From an uncultured Eubacteriaceae bacterium (GTDB lineage: Bacteria > Bacillota > Clostridia > Eubacteriales > Eubacteriaceae), in assembly GCA_947625585.1 (NCBI GenBank), contig CANQOZ010000007.1:1-23611 (forward strand): a stretch of DNA of 23,611 bases, written 5' to 3'. Both the position numbers and the translations under genes were made by a program. Positions 1-7,140 of the stretch are shown in pieces. Each line of letters opens with the position of its first letter. Within the stretch, counting starts at the first letter, position 1. Below the pieces are notes generated by a model. That model was not told where the DNA came from. It did not search any database and worked only from the letters and a program-made list of their open reading frames with translations.

Positions 1-242
1 TAAAGTGGATAATTGGGTTTAAGAATATTGAGATCAGGACATTTTTCTTTGGCCTGCCAAATTGCTTCTCCTGTTTTAATGTTACAGTGCTTGGCTAATT
101 CGTTTTTGGCTAGAATTATTCCATGACGATTTTCCGGATCACCAGCAACAACAACAGGTTTGTTCTCTAACTCTGGGTGATATAGACACTCACAGCTAGC
201 ATAAAACCCATTCATATCCGAATGAAGGATTACTCTATCCAT
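1..242 (-). CDS. Y-family DNA polymerase (DinB/UmuC type), N-terminal part only
   Basis: The first 80 codons of a gene that runs off the left edge. The protein begins MDRVILHSDMNGFYASCE, the first catalytic motif of Y-family translesion polymerases: Asp9 would bind the catalytic metal and Phe13-Tyr14 form the steric-gate region. It continues with the conserved 'KPVVVAGDPENRHGIILAKN' segment and 'KTGEAIWQAK'. These enzymes copy damaged templates with low fidelity. The start is ATG at 240-242, preceded by a short AAGG. A near-consensus minus-strand promoter lies at 326-354. Its neighbour on the opposite strand is an XRE/ImmA pair, which suggests damage-dependent control. Cys17 replaces the usual Val. 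DinB versus UmuC-like cannot be decided without the C-terminal half. Confidence 0.88.
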   Translation of the reverse strand, partial: MDRVILHSDMNGFYASCECLYHPELENKPVVVAGDPENRHGIILAKNELAKHCNIKTGEAIWQAKEKCPDLNILKPNYPL

Positions 243-252
243 AATATATACC

Positions 253-281
253 TTGACAACGTTAGAAAGATAATGTATACT
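253..281 (+). promoter_or_regulatory. Sigma-A promoter for the XRE-immA unit
   Basis: TTGACA (253-258), a 17-base spacer, then TATACT (276-281). The expected start near 288 gives a leader of about 107 nt before the XRE gene. It lies downstream of, and points toward, the minus-strand promoter at 326-354, so the two 5' leaders overlap by about 30 nt. Confidence 0.78.
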
Positions 282-325
282 TTACGAATAGAATGATATA
301 GAAATTTTCTTGAAATCTATTACCC

Positions 326-354
326 ATTATAAGAAGCTTCGATACACCTGTCAA
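326..354 (-). promoter_or_regulatory. Sigma-A promoter for the Y-family polymerase
   Basis: Read on the minus strand: TTGACA (349-354), a 17-base spacer, then TATAAT (326-331), which matches the housekeeping consensus exactly. The spacer carries the 8-bp palindrome GAAGCTTC (333-340), a candidate operator core. The expected start near 319 gives a leader of about 77 nt before the polymerase ATG. Confidence 0.8.
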
Positions 355-394
355 GTGAAAAAAATTAAAAAATTTTATCTGAGGAGGATATTAA

Positions 395-856
395 ATGAAT
401 TTTGGTGAAAAAGTTAGTCAATTACGTAAACAAAATGGTTTAACTCAAAGACAATTAGCAGATGCGCTGGGAGTTTCACTTAGAACAATTACAAATTATG
501 AAACTGGTGGACGTTATCCAAAACAAAGAGAAATTTATAAAAAATTAGCAGACGTTCTACAGGTTGATATTAATTATTTACTTACTGAAAATGAAACTTT
601 TATCGTTTATGCTCATGAACAATATGGATCTGTAGGAATGCAGCAAGCTCAACGTCTCTTAGCAGAAGTAAGAGGTTTGTTCTCTGGCGGTGAATTAGCC
701 GAAGAAGATAAAGATGAAATGATGCGTGCTATTCAGGATGCCTATTGGATTGCTAAGGACAATAATCTCAGAAGGCGTAGAGAGCGTGAACAGCAGCAAG
801 CGCTTCAAGAAGCAATGGAACGTAGTAAAAAAGAAAATAGTGAATTTGAAGACTAG
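395..856 (+). CDS. XRE-family transcriptional repressor
   Basis: A 153-residue regulator. Residues 4-60 form an XRE/Cro-CI helix-turn-helix, with the recognition region around 'TQRQLADALGVSLRTITNYE' (residues 17-36). Residues 75-125 hold a second conserved helical segment (GSVGMQQAQRLLAEVRGLFSGGELAEEDKDEMMRAIQDAYWIAK). I recall this segment from clostridial regulators paired with ImmA-type proteases. The tail (126-153) is highly charged (RRRREREQQQ). The start is set by a strong GAGGAGG 8 bases upstream. immA follows after 25 bases. By analogy with ImmR/ImmA and DdrO/IrrE, it probably represses its own unit and perhaps the divergent polymerase, and would be inactivated by its partner protease. 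The family call is firm; the regulon is an inference. Confidence 0.88.
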   Translation: MNFGEKVSQLRKQNGLTQRQLADALGVSLRTITNYETGGRYPKQREIYKKLADVLQVDINYLLTENETFIVYAHEQYGSVGMQQAQRLLAEVRGLFSGGELAEEDKDEMMRAIQDAYWIAKDNNLRRRREREQQQALQEAMERSKKENSEFED

Positions 857-881
857 AGGTTTCAACAGTTAATCAAGTTAG

Positions 882-1400
882 ATGTACATTAATACATCCG
901 AGATTATACAAAAAGCTGATCAGGTAATCCAAGAATGTGGAACAAGAGATCCATATAAAATAGCTGAAGAGCTAAATATTATCATTCTGGAAAGACCATT
1001 CAAAAAACAACTAGGGGTTTATAACCTAATAGAGGATAATGCTTTTATCTTTATAAAAGATAATCTTGACCCAATCATGAATGAAATTGTCTTATTGCAT
1101 GAAATAGGACACCATATTTTACATCGTGGTCAAATTTCTCTAGATTTAGAGTCAACTTTGTTTGGACGAAATAACAAAATGGAATTAGAAGCTAATATTT
1201 TTACTGCCCATATTTCTCTTCCCAATGATGAATTCCTTGAGATGTTGGAATTAGGATATAACGTAGAACAGATTGCCCATGCTTTAAATTCCAATCCAAA
1301 TTTAGTCGCTTTAAAAGTTGAAGTTCTAATAAAAGAAGGCTATAAACTTAATCGACAAGATTATCAAAGTAAATTCTTAACTAGCCACCGTGCTAGTTAA
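882..1400 (+). CDS. ImmA/IrrE-like zinc metalloprotease
   Basis: A 172-residue cytosolic protein with the zinc-protease motif HEIGH at residues 73-77 and a downstream acidic segment ELEANIF (101-107) that supplies the third zinc ligand. It has the 'GTRDPYKIAEELNI' opening typical of the ImmA/IrrE family (DUF955). Family members cut a partner XRE repressor on signal, as ImmA does to ImmR and IrrE/PprI does to DdrO. The partner here would be the gene 25 bases upstream. The start codon has almost no Shine-Dalgarno sequence and an in-frame stop sits directly before it, so ATG 882 is the only reasonable start. Weak initiation fits the low protease dose expected. The last 24 bases overlap the end of thrB, and the C-terminus is encoded by a terminator stem. 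Confidence 0.87.
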   Translation: MYINTSEIIQKADQVIQECGTRDPYKIAEELNIIILERPFKKQLGVYNLIEDNAFIFIKDNLDPIMNEIVLLHEIGHHILHRGQISLDLESTLFGRNNKMELEANIFTAHISLPNDEFLEMLELGYNVEQIAHALNSNPNLVALKVEVLIKEGYKLNRQDYQSKFLTSHRAS

Positions 1401-1410
1401 GAATTTTTTT
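1372..1410. terminator. Bidirectional terminator between immA and thrB
   Basis: A perfect 14-bp stem (1372-1385 with 1392-1405), a 6-base loop, and a T-run on the plus side to 1410. Both convergent genes stop inside it. On the minus strand the tail is less U-rich, so termination of thrB mRNA may be weaker. Confidence 0.85.
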
Positions 1411-2297
1411 GTTGTTCCATTTTTATCAATTTGTAAATCTCTATATTGCCAATGTTTAAAATTTTTCTGAATATTTTCCTTAATTTGTTTTCGACTAGTA
1501 ATATTATTTTTTTCAGTAATGAAAACAATACTAGGACCAGCACCGCTTAAATAAGATCCAATAGCATGATGCTCTTTAAAAATTTTTTCAAACTTAGGAT
1601 AGTCATCAATGTATTTAAATCGGTAAGGTTGATGTAACTTATCACCAAGAGCTTTTGATAAATTATCAATATTACCTTCTATTAATGATTCATAGGTAAT
1701 TAAAGCATGTGAAATATTGTAAACAATATCCTTTGTATCAAAGTGTTTAGGTAAAATTTTCCTAGCTTCTCCAGTAGGCATATCAAAGTCTGGAATTAAT
1801 ATTGAAAAGTTAAATATTGGATTAACTTTATTTACCATATTTATAGTTTCATGTTCTAAAACCATAGAAGTTGTAAGATTTCCATAAAGTGCTGGTGCTA
1901 CATTATCAGGGTGTCCTTCTATTTTAGTTGCTAGATTTAGGATATTTTCCTTTGTAAGTATATTATTGCAAATAATATTACCAGCTATAAGTCCAGCAAT
2001 TATTTGAGTGGCTGAACTCCCTAAACCTTTTCCAAAAGGTATTTCATTATTTTCAATAACTTTTATTCCTGGTGGTTCTAAATTTAGTGATTTAAAAACT
2101 TCAAGAAAACTACGATAAAATAAATTATCTGGATTGGCATATTTTTTATCTATTCCTTCAAAAATTAATCTGTTTTCTTTTAGAATTTGAACTGTAAACT
2201 TATTATAAATATTTAAAGCAATTCCTAGAGTATCAAAGCCAGATCCGAGATTGGCACTGGTTGCTGGAACTTTGATTTGAAAACAGTTATAATTCAT
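1377..2297 (-). CDS. thrB: Homoserine kinase
   Basis: A 306-residue GHMP-family kinase that phosphorylates homoserine to O-phosphohomoserine, the substrate of ThrC. Visible motifs are the N-terminal PATSANLGSGFDTLG (11-25), the ATP-binding loop PFGKGLGSSAT (87-97) and the C-terminal SGAGPS (251-256). Length is normal for ThrB. Its ATG follows the thrC stop codon directly, with GAGGAAA as RBS, so it is the second gene of a thrC-thrB operon. The 3' end lies in the terminator stem shared with immA, which makes the extreme C-terminus (KKFLTSTVAS) look like that of ImmA (KFLTSHRAS). Confidence 0.95.
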   Translation of the reverse strand: MNYNCFQIKVPATSANLGSGFDTLGIALNIYNKFTVQILKENRLIFEGIDKKYANPDNLFYRSFLEVFKSLNLEPPGIKVIENNEIPFGKGLGSSATQIIAGLIAGNIICNNILTKENILNLATKIEGHPDNVAPALYGNLTTSMVLEHETINMVNKVNPIFNFSILIPDFDMPTGEARKILPKHFDTKDIVYNISHALITYESLIEGNIDNLSKALGDKLHQPYRFKYIDDYPKFEKIFKEHHAIGSYLSGAGPSIVFITEKNNITSRKQIKENIQKNFKHWQYRDLQIDKNGTTKKFLTSTVAS

Positions 2298-3779
2298 TTA
2301 TTTTTCCTCAATTAAAATTTCAGCAATAGAATTTTTCATATCTTCTTTTGTTACATTTTTACTATGATTTACCTTTTTATTTTTTAAATCTTTTAATGGT
2401 TCCGGTCTTTTAATACCTGTAATTGCTTCAAGCTTTTCTTGTAAATCCAATTCATTCTCACTAGATTCATTTCCAGTTATACTTTCATAAACTGTTTTTG
2501 GGAATTTATAAGGATTAGCTGTTGATAGAATAATAGTAGGAATTTCTCCAAGTTCTTTTTCTAATTTATCCTTTACAACAACACCTACACTTGTATGTGG
2601 ATCAATCAAAACGTTATTAGATTTATATACTTCTTTTATTTTATTAAAGACTTCATCTTCAGTGGCATATTCTGCTAAGAATTCTTTAAATAATTCAGGA
2701 TTAAGTTTAAAAAAATTATTTTCTTTTAAATCTTTCATTAAAGCTTCTACCGCTTTTGAATCTTTCAATTTATCATAAAGCAGTCTTTCAAGATTTGAAG
2801 AAATAAGAATATCCATGCTTGGACTAGTTGTTTTAAAAAATTCTCGATCAATATTATATTCACCTGTAGTAAAGAAATCAGTTAAAATATTATTCTTATT
2901 TGAAGCACAAACCAATTTATTTACAGGTAAACCGGTTAATTTAGCATAATATCCAGCTAGAATATCTCCAAAGTTTCCAGACGGTACAACAAAGTTTACC
3001 GGTTCACCAAGTTTTATAACTCCATTATTTACTAAGTTAAAATAAGAATAGTAATAATAAACAATCTGAGGGAGAAGTCTACCTATATTGATTGAGTTTG
3101 CAGATGAAAGTTTAAATCCATTTTCAAAGAGATAATTATTAAACTCTTGATCATTAAAGATTTCTTTTACTGCATTTTGAGTATCATCAAAATTTCCAAC
3201 AACACTTATAACACTAGTATTTGATCCTTCAGTGGTTACCATTTGTTTTTCTTGAGCATAGCTAACTCCATCTTTTGGATAAAAAACTATTATTTTTGTA
3301 TTATCAACATCTTTAAAACCTTCAAGAGCTGCTTTACCTGTATCTCCAGAAGTTGCAGTTAATATAACGATTTCATTATTTTCATTAATGTTTTTACTTG
3401 AAGCTGTTAATAAATGTGGAAGTAATGTTAAAGCCATATCTTTAAATGCTGATGTTGGACCATGCCAAAGTTCTAAAAGATAACTATTATTTATTGGGAT
3501 AATATTAACAAGTTCTTCAATATCAAATTTATCTTTATAAGCTTCATCAACACTTAAACTTATTTGTTCTTCACTAAAATCATCTAAAAATGGTTTGAGA
3601 ATTGATTTAGTAAGCTCTCGATAAGGTAGTGAGTATAATTCATCGAGGTTGAATTTAATATTTTCAAATGATTCAGGGATAAATAAACCTCCATCATCAG
3701 ATAATCCACTTACAATTGCTTTAGAAGCAGTAACTTTTTTATTTTCGTCTCGAGTGCTAATATATTCTAATTTTTTCAT
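2298..3779 (-). CDS. thrC: Threonine synthase
   Basis: A 493-residue PLP enzyme that converts O-phosphohomoserine to threonine. It opens with the ThrC-typical 'EYISTRDENKKVTASKAI', followed by 'SDDGGLFIPE' (27-36). Residues 105-115 (WHGPTSAFKDM) hold the PLP-binding lysine, K113, and TATSGDTGKAAL (141-152) is the phosphate-binding loop. Its length fits the longer bacterial ThrC class of about 490 residues. It is the first gene of the minus-strand pair and is divergent from hom across 117 bp. The start codon has only a weak RBS. With hom, lysC and thrB it provides the threonine branch. Confidence 0.95.
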   Translation of the reverse strand: MKKLEYISTRDENKKVTASKAIVSGLSDDGGLFIPESFENIKFNLDELYSLPYRELTKSILKPFLDDFSEEQISLSVDEAYKDKFDIEELVNIIPINNSYLLELWHGPTSAFKDMALTLLPHLLTASSKNINENNEIVILTATSGDTGKAALEGFKDVDNTKIIVFYPKDGVSYAQEKQMVTTEGSNTSVISVVGNFDDTQNAVKEIFNDQEFNNYLFENGFKLSSANSINIGRLLPQIVYYYYSYFNLVNNGVIKLGEPVNFVVPSGNFGDILAGYYAKLTGLPVNKLVCASNKNNILTDFFTTGEYNIDREFFKTTSPSMDILISSNLERLLYDKLKDSKAVEALMKDLKENNFFKLNPELFKEFLAEYATEDEVFNKIKEVYKSNNVLIDPHTSVGVVVKDKLEKELGEIPTIILSTANPYKFPKTVYESITGNESSENELDLQEKLEAITGIKRPEPLKDLKNKKVNHSKNVTKEDMKNSIAEILIEEK

Positions 3780-3839
3780 AATTACTATTTTCTGAAAATC
3801 TAAGTTTAATTTTAGTTATGGTTTTCAGTATTATTAAAT

Positions 3840-3867
3840 ATGATAGAATATTTTCGTTAAATAACAA
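3840..3867 (-). promoter_or_regulatory. Possible thrC promoter
   Basis: On the minus strand TTGTTA (3862-3867), a 16-base spacer, then TATCAT (3840-3845), a moderate match. The leader contains a possible weak hairpin built from CTGAAAA (3792-3798) and TTTTCAG around 3822-3828. A plus-strand TATGAT (3839-3844) overlaps it and could be the -10 box of hom, but its -35 region is poor. No riboswitch or T-box is visible in the 117-bp gap. Confidence 0.3.
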
Positions 3868-3896
3868 ATAATTCTGGAAATAATCTAGGTAAAAAA

Positions 3897-5132
3897 GTGA
3901 ATATAGGACTATTTGGAATAGGAACCATTGGTTCAGGAGTTTTCGAACAAATTAACGAAGAGTTTGGAAATTTTTCAGAATCAACAAAAATTCCTGCGAA
4001 AATTACAAAAGTTTTAGATAAAGATACAACAAAAAAAGCGGACAACGTTATTATTACTAACAATCCTTCTGATATCTTAGATGATGAATCAATAGAGATT
4101 ATAATCTCATTAATGGGTGGGATTGATTTTGAATATGAACAAATAAAAAATGCTCTTAATAAAGGCAAACATGTTGTTACCGCAAATAAAGCTATAATTG
4201 GGGAACATCTTGCAGAACTAACTGAATTAGCCAAAAAAAATAATGTAATGTTTCGTTATGAAGCAAGTGTTGGCGGTGGAATACCTATTATTGAGACTTT
4301 AGAAAAACAAAGTCGAAACAATGAAATTTCTGAAATTAAAGGTATTCTAAATGGAACTAGTAATTACATTCTTACTAAAATGATTAATGAACGGGCTAGT
4401 TTTGAAAACACCTTAAAAGAAGCTCAGGTTATAGGTTTTGCAGAAGCTAATCCAGATTCTGATTTAAATGGAGATGATGTAGCCCGTAAAATAGCTATTC
4501 TTTCAAGTTTGGCTTATAAAACACCGATAAATTCTTCTGAAATTTCAATTAGAGGAATTCAAGGAATTACTCAAGCTGATATCACAGATATTATTCGAAT
4601 GGGTTACAACATAAAACATGTAGCTCAATCAAAAAATGAAAATAATTCCATTAGTATTTCAGTCGAACCTGTTTTAGTTAAAAAGAACGATATTTATAGT
4701 AGCGTAAATAATGAATTTAATATTGTTACCTTAATAGGAGATAAAACAGGAGAATTACAGCTTTATGGAAAAGGAGCTGGAAAAGATGCAACAGCTAATG
4801 CTGTAGTTCAAGATGTTTTAGATATAATCGAAGCACTTGATAACGGTTATTCTATTGATTTACCTGAATTCACTAATGTTAATGAATTAGAAGATAATAA
4901 TAGATTTGAAGGAAACTATTATTTAAGAATAAATAAGAAAAACTCAAAAGGTTTAAGTTTAGAAAAAGTTTTAGATATTTTAGGAAATTATGTAGAGCCG
5001 GAACACATTAACTCTACTGATGATTATACATTTATTTATACAAAGGAAACTAATAGTGATAGGTTTAAACAATTAATTGATGAATTAGACCTAGAACCTG
5101 ATGATTTCTTTTACGCTAGAATACTGGATTAG
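3897..5132 (+). CDS. hom: Homoserine dehydrogenase
   Basis: A 411-residue NAD(P)H-dependent enzyme that reduces aspartate semialdehyde to homoserine, the branch point toward threonine and methionine. It has an N-terminal Rossmann motif GIGTIGSGV (7-15), VTANKA (94-99, with conserved K98), the catalytic-domain block GILNGTSNYILT (149-160) and DLNGDDVARK (189-198, with conserved K198). The C-terminal ~65 residues (from about 345) look like an ACT domain, which usually senses threonine. The start is GTG at 3897 with AGGT 7 bases upstream. lysC begins 4 bases after its stop. The order hom-lysC, divergent from thrC-thrB, groups the regulated steps in one divergon. Confidence 0.95.
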   Translation: MNIGLFGIGTIGSGVFEQINEEFGNFSESTKIPAKITKVLDKDTTKKADNVIITNNPSDILDDESIEIIISLMGGIDFEYEQIKNALNKGKHVVTANKAIIGEHLAELTELAKKNNVMFRYEASVGGGIPIIETLEKQSRNNEISEIKGILNGTSNYILTKMINERASFENTLKEAQVIGFAEANPDSDLNGDDVARKIAILSSLAYKTPINSSEISIRGIQGITQADITDIIRMGYNIKHVAQSKNENNSISISVEPVLVKKNDIYSSVNNEFNIVTLIGDKTGELQLYGKGAGKDATANAVVQDVLDIIEALDNGYSIDLPEFTNVNELEDNNRFEGNYYLRINKKNSKGLSLEKVLDILGNYVEPEHINSTDDYTFIYTKETNSDRFKQLIDELDLEPDDFFYARILD

Positions 5133-5136
5133 GTAT

Positions 5137-6354
5137 ATGAAAAACTTATTGGTTCAAAAGTATGGTGGAACAAGTGTTGGAAGTATCGATAAAATAAAAA
5201 AGATTGCTCAAAGAATAGTTAATATTAAACGATCAGGAAAGCACATTATTGTAATAGTAAGTGCAATGGGGGATACTACAGATACTTTAGTTGATTTAGC
5301 TCATCAAATTCATTCAAATCCACCGTCAAGAGAAATGGATGTTTTATTAGCAACCGGGGAACAAATAAGCATTTCACTATTAGCAATGGCAATAGAGTTA
5401 TTAGGTGAAAAGGTAATCAGTTTAACCGGACCACAAGTAGGCTTAAAAACAAACTCAACTCACAAAAGAGCAAGAATAACTGATTTAGATGATAAAAGAG
5501 TCATTAATGAACTAAAAGAAAATAAAATTGTTATAGTTGCTGGCTTTCAAGGGATAGATGCAAATGACGATATTACAACATTAGGTAGAGGCGGATCCGA
5601 TACAAGTGCAGTTGCAATCGCTGCTGGATTAAATGCAGATAAATGTGAAATTTACACTGATGTAGATGGAGTTTATACAGCAGATCCAAGAATAGTTAAA
5701 GATGCTAAGAAATTAGACAGAATTAGTTATGATGAAGTCTTAGAAATGGCAAGTTTAGGTGCCGGTGTTTTACATCCTAGAAGCGTTGAATTAGCTGAAA
5801 AATTTGGAATTCCCTTGGTAGTTCGTTCGAGTTTTCATAATGAAGACACTGGAACTATTATTACAACAGATGAAAGAATGGAAAGAACAGAAGTAAAAGG
5901 AATCGCTTTAGACAATAATATTGGGAAAATTTCAATTATGGAAGTTCCTGATAAGCCTGGTATAGCATACAGACTTTTTAGCATGTTAGCTAATAGGAAT
6001 ATTCATCTTGATATGATTGTCCAAAATACTAATAGAGCAGCAGTAAATGATATCTCATTTACAGTTGATGATGATGTTTTACAAGAAGCTTTAGAAGTTT
6101 CACAAGAGTTTGCATTTGAAGTTGGAGCTCAAAAAGTAGAATTTGATAAAGGAGTAGCAAAATTATCAATTATTGGTACTGGTATAGTTGCTAATCCAGA
6201 AATTTCTAGTCAATTTTTTGAAACTCTTTACAATTTAGGAGTTAATATCCATACAATATCAACTAGTGAAACTAAAATTTCTGTATTAGTGGATAAAAAT
6301 CTCGCTAAAAATGCAATGATTTCAGTCCATAAAGCATTTGGATTAGACCAGTAA
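5137..6354 (+). CDS. lysC: Aspartate kinase
   Basis: A 405-residue enzyme that catalyses the first committed step from aspartate to the lysine, threonine and methionine families. The kinase domain shows KYGGTSVGS (8-16), SAMGDTTDTL (42-51), GEQIS (74-78), GRGGSDTSA (150-158) and YTDVDGVYTADPR (173-185). Two ACT domains follow (about 262-335 and 340-405) and would give feedback control by lysine or threonine. I set the start at ATG 5137. A reading from 5101 would lie inside hom, whereas 5137 gives the canonical N-terminus and has GGATTAGGT upstream, overlapping the hom stop. Met248 could in principle start a separate regulatory subunit, as in B. subtilis LysC, but its RBS is weak. Confidence 0.95.
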   Translation: MKNLLVQKYGGTSVGSIDKIKKIAQRIVNIKRSGKHIIVIVSAMGDTTDTLVDLAHQIHSNPPSREMDVLLATGEQISISLLAMAIELLGEKVISLTGPQVGLKTNSTHKRARITDLDDKRVINELKENKIVIVAGFQGIDANDDITTLGRGGSDTSAVAIAAGLNADKCEIYTDVDGVYTADPRIVKDAKKLDRISYDEVLEMASLGAGVLHPRSVELAEKFGIPLVVRSSFHNEDTGTIITTDERMERTEVKGIALDNNIGKISIMEVPDKPGIAYRLFSMLANRNIHLDMIVQNTNRAAVNDISFTVDDDVLQEALEVSQEFAFEVGAQKVEFDKGVAKLSIIGTGIVANPEISSQFFETLYNLGVNIHTISTSETKISVLVDKNLAKNAMISVHKAFGLDQ

Positions 6355-6408
6355 ACTTGTTTAATAATAAATTTATTTCATAACGATCATTTAATTAAAG
6401 GAGGAGAG

Positions 6409-7005
6409 TTGAAAAAGTATCTCTTAGTTATTTTATGTTTCGGATGTTTATTTCTAGCTAGTTGTGATAATTCAGATAGAGAAGTGTCAATCTCATTACC
6501 ATCTGGGACTTATTACGGAGAACAACATGTTACTATCTCGTGTAAGGACCCATCAGCACAGATAACTTATTCTTTAGATGGTTCTGATCCAGGAGAATCA
6601 AATTATGTTTATAATAATGATGTTGGAATTAACATAAATTATTCTTCTACTTTAAAAGCTACAGCAGGTGGGAACGTTGCTGAAGCAACTTATGAAATAA
6701 TTCCGTTCGGTAATAATGATGCAAATCAGCAAGCTTATTATAATATGATAGCTGGTAATTACGCTACTGATGCTTCTCAAACAAATAAATTTAGTATTAA
6801 TAGTACAAATGTAACTTTTGTTCAACCGGGACAAGAACAAGTTACTAGTCAATATTATCTAAAAGACATCAATGGTGGAAATGCAACTCTTATTTATAAA
6901 GATGCTTCAGGTAATAATGTTGAAGTTCCTGTAGTCGCTGATCCAGCTAATAACAAAATTACTGTAAATAATATTACGTATACTAAAGATTGGGCCTTTA
7001 TGTAA
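6409..7005 (+). CDS. Lipoprotein with a chitobiase-type (Fn3-like) C-terminal domain
   Basis: A 198-residue predicted lipoprotein. The N-terminus is a lipoprotein signal peptide: two lysines, a hydrophobic stretch, and the lipobox L16-A-S-C19, so Cys19 would be lipidated. Residues 27-97 resemble the CHB_HEX_C_1 / Fn3-associated domain, a beta-sandwich module with the hallmark 'ITYSLDGSDPG' followed by 'YSSTLKATA', seen in many surface glycosidases and adhesins. Residues 105-198 are an unrecognised, probably beta-rich domain full of Asn, Thr and Val. The start is TTG 6409, supported by AAAGGAGGAG just upstream. It follows lysC by 54 bases without a clear promoter and has its own terminator. 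No catalytic motif is visible; a carbohydrate- or wall-associated role is inferred. Confidence 0.8.
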   Translation: MKKYLLVILCFGCLFLASCDNSDREVSISLPSGTYYGEQHVTISCKDPSAQITYSLDGSDPGESNYVYNNDVGININYSSTLKATAGGNVAEATYEIIPFGNNDANQQAYYNMIAGNYATDASQTNKFSINSTNVTFVQPGQEQVTSQYYLKDINGGNATLIYKDASGNNVEVPVVADPANNKITVNNITYTKDWAFM

Positions 7006-7046
7006 AAGATTTAAAACTGAATATAAAGACTAAATGATAATTCATA

Positions 7047-7082
7047 AAAGAGAGAATGGTTTAAATAAGCTATTCTCTCTTT
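7047..7082. terminator. Bidirectional terminator between the lipoprotein and EEP genes
   Basis: An 11-bp perfect stem (AAAGAGAGAAT at 7047-7057 with ATTCTCTCTTT at 7072-7082) around a 14-base loop. It lies between two convergent genes. The T-runs are short on both sides (CTTT, and CTTTTAT on the minus strand). Confidence 0.7.
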
Positions 7083-7140
7083 AACATTATAGAATCATAA
7101 TTTTTAAATAAAGTCTGGTAAGTAAAATTTAATGACACTT

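Noticed and set aside
3857..4234. A 125-codon open frame on the minus strand inside the start of hom
   Set aside because: It lies wholly opposite the Rossmann domain of hom, has no RBS and reads as low-complexity Ser/Ile/Leu; it is an antisense shadow.
5101..5136. Upstream extension of lysC from 5101
   Set aside because: It would add 12 residues encoded within hom, lacks an RBS and departs from the family N-terminus; ATG 5137 has an RBS and the canonical start.
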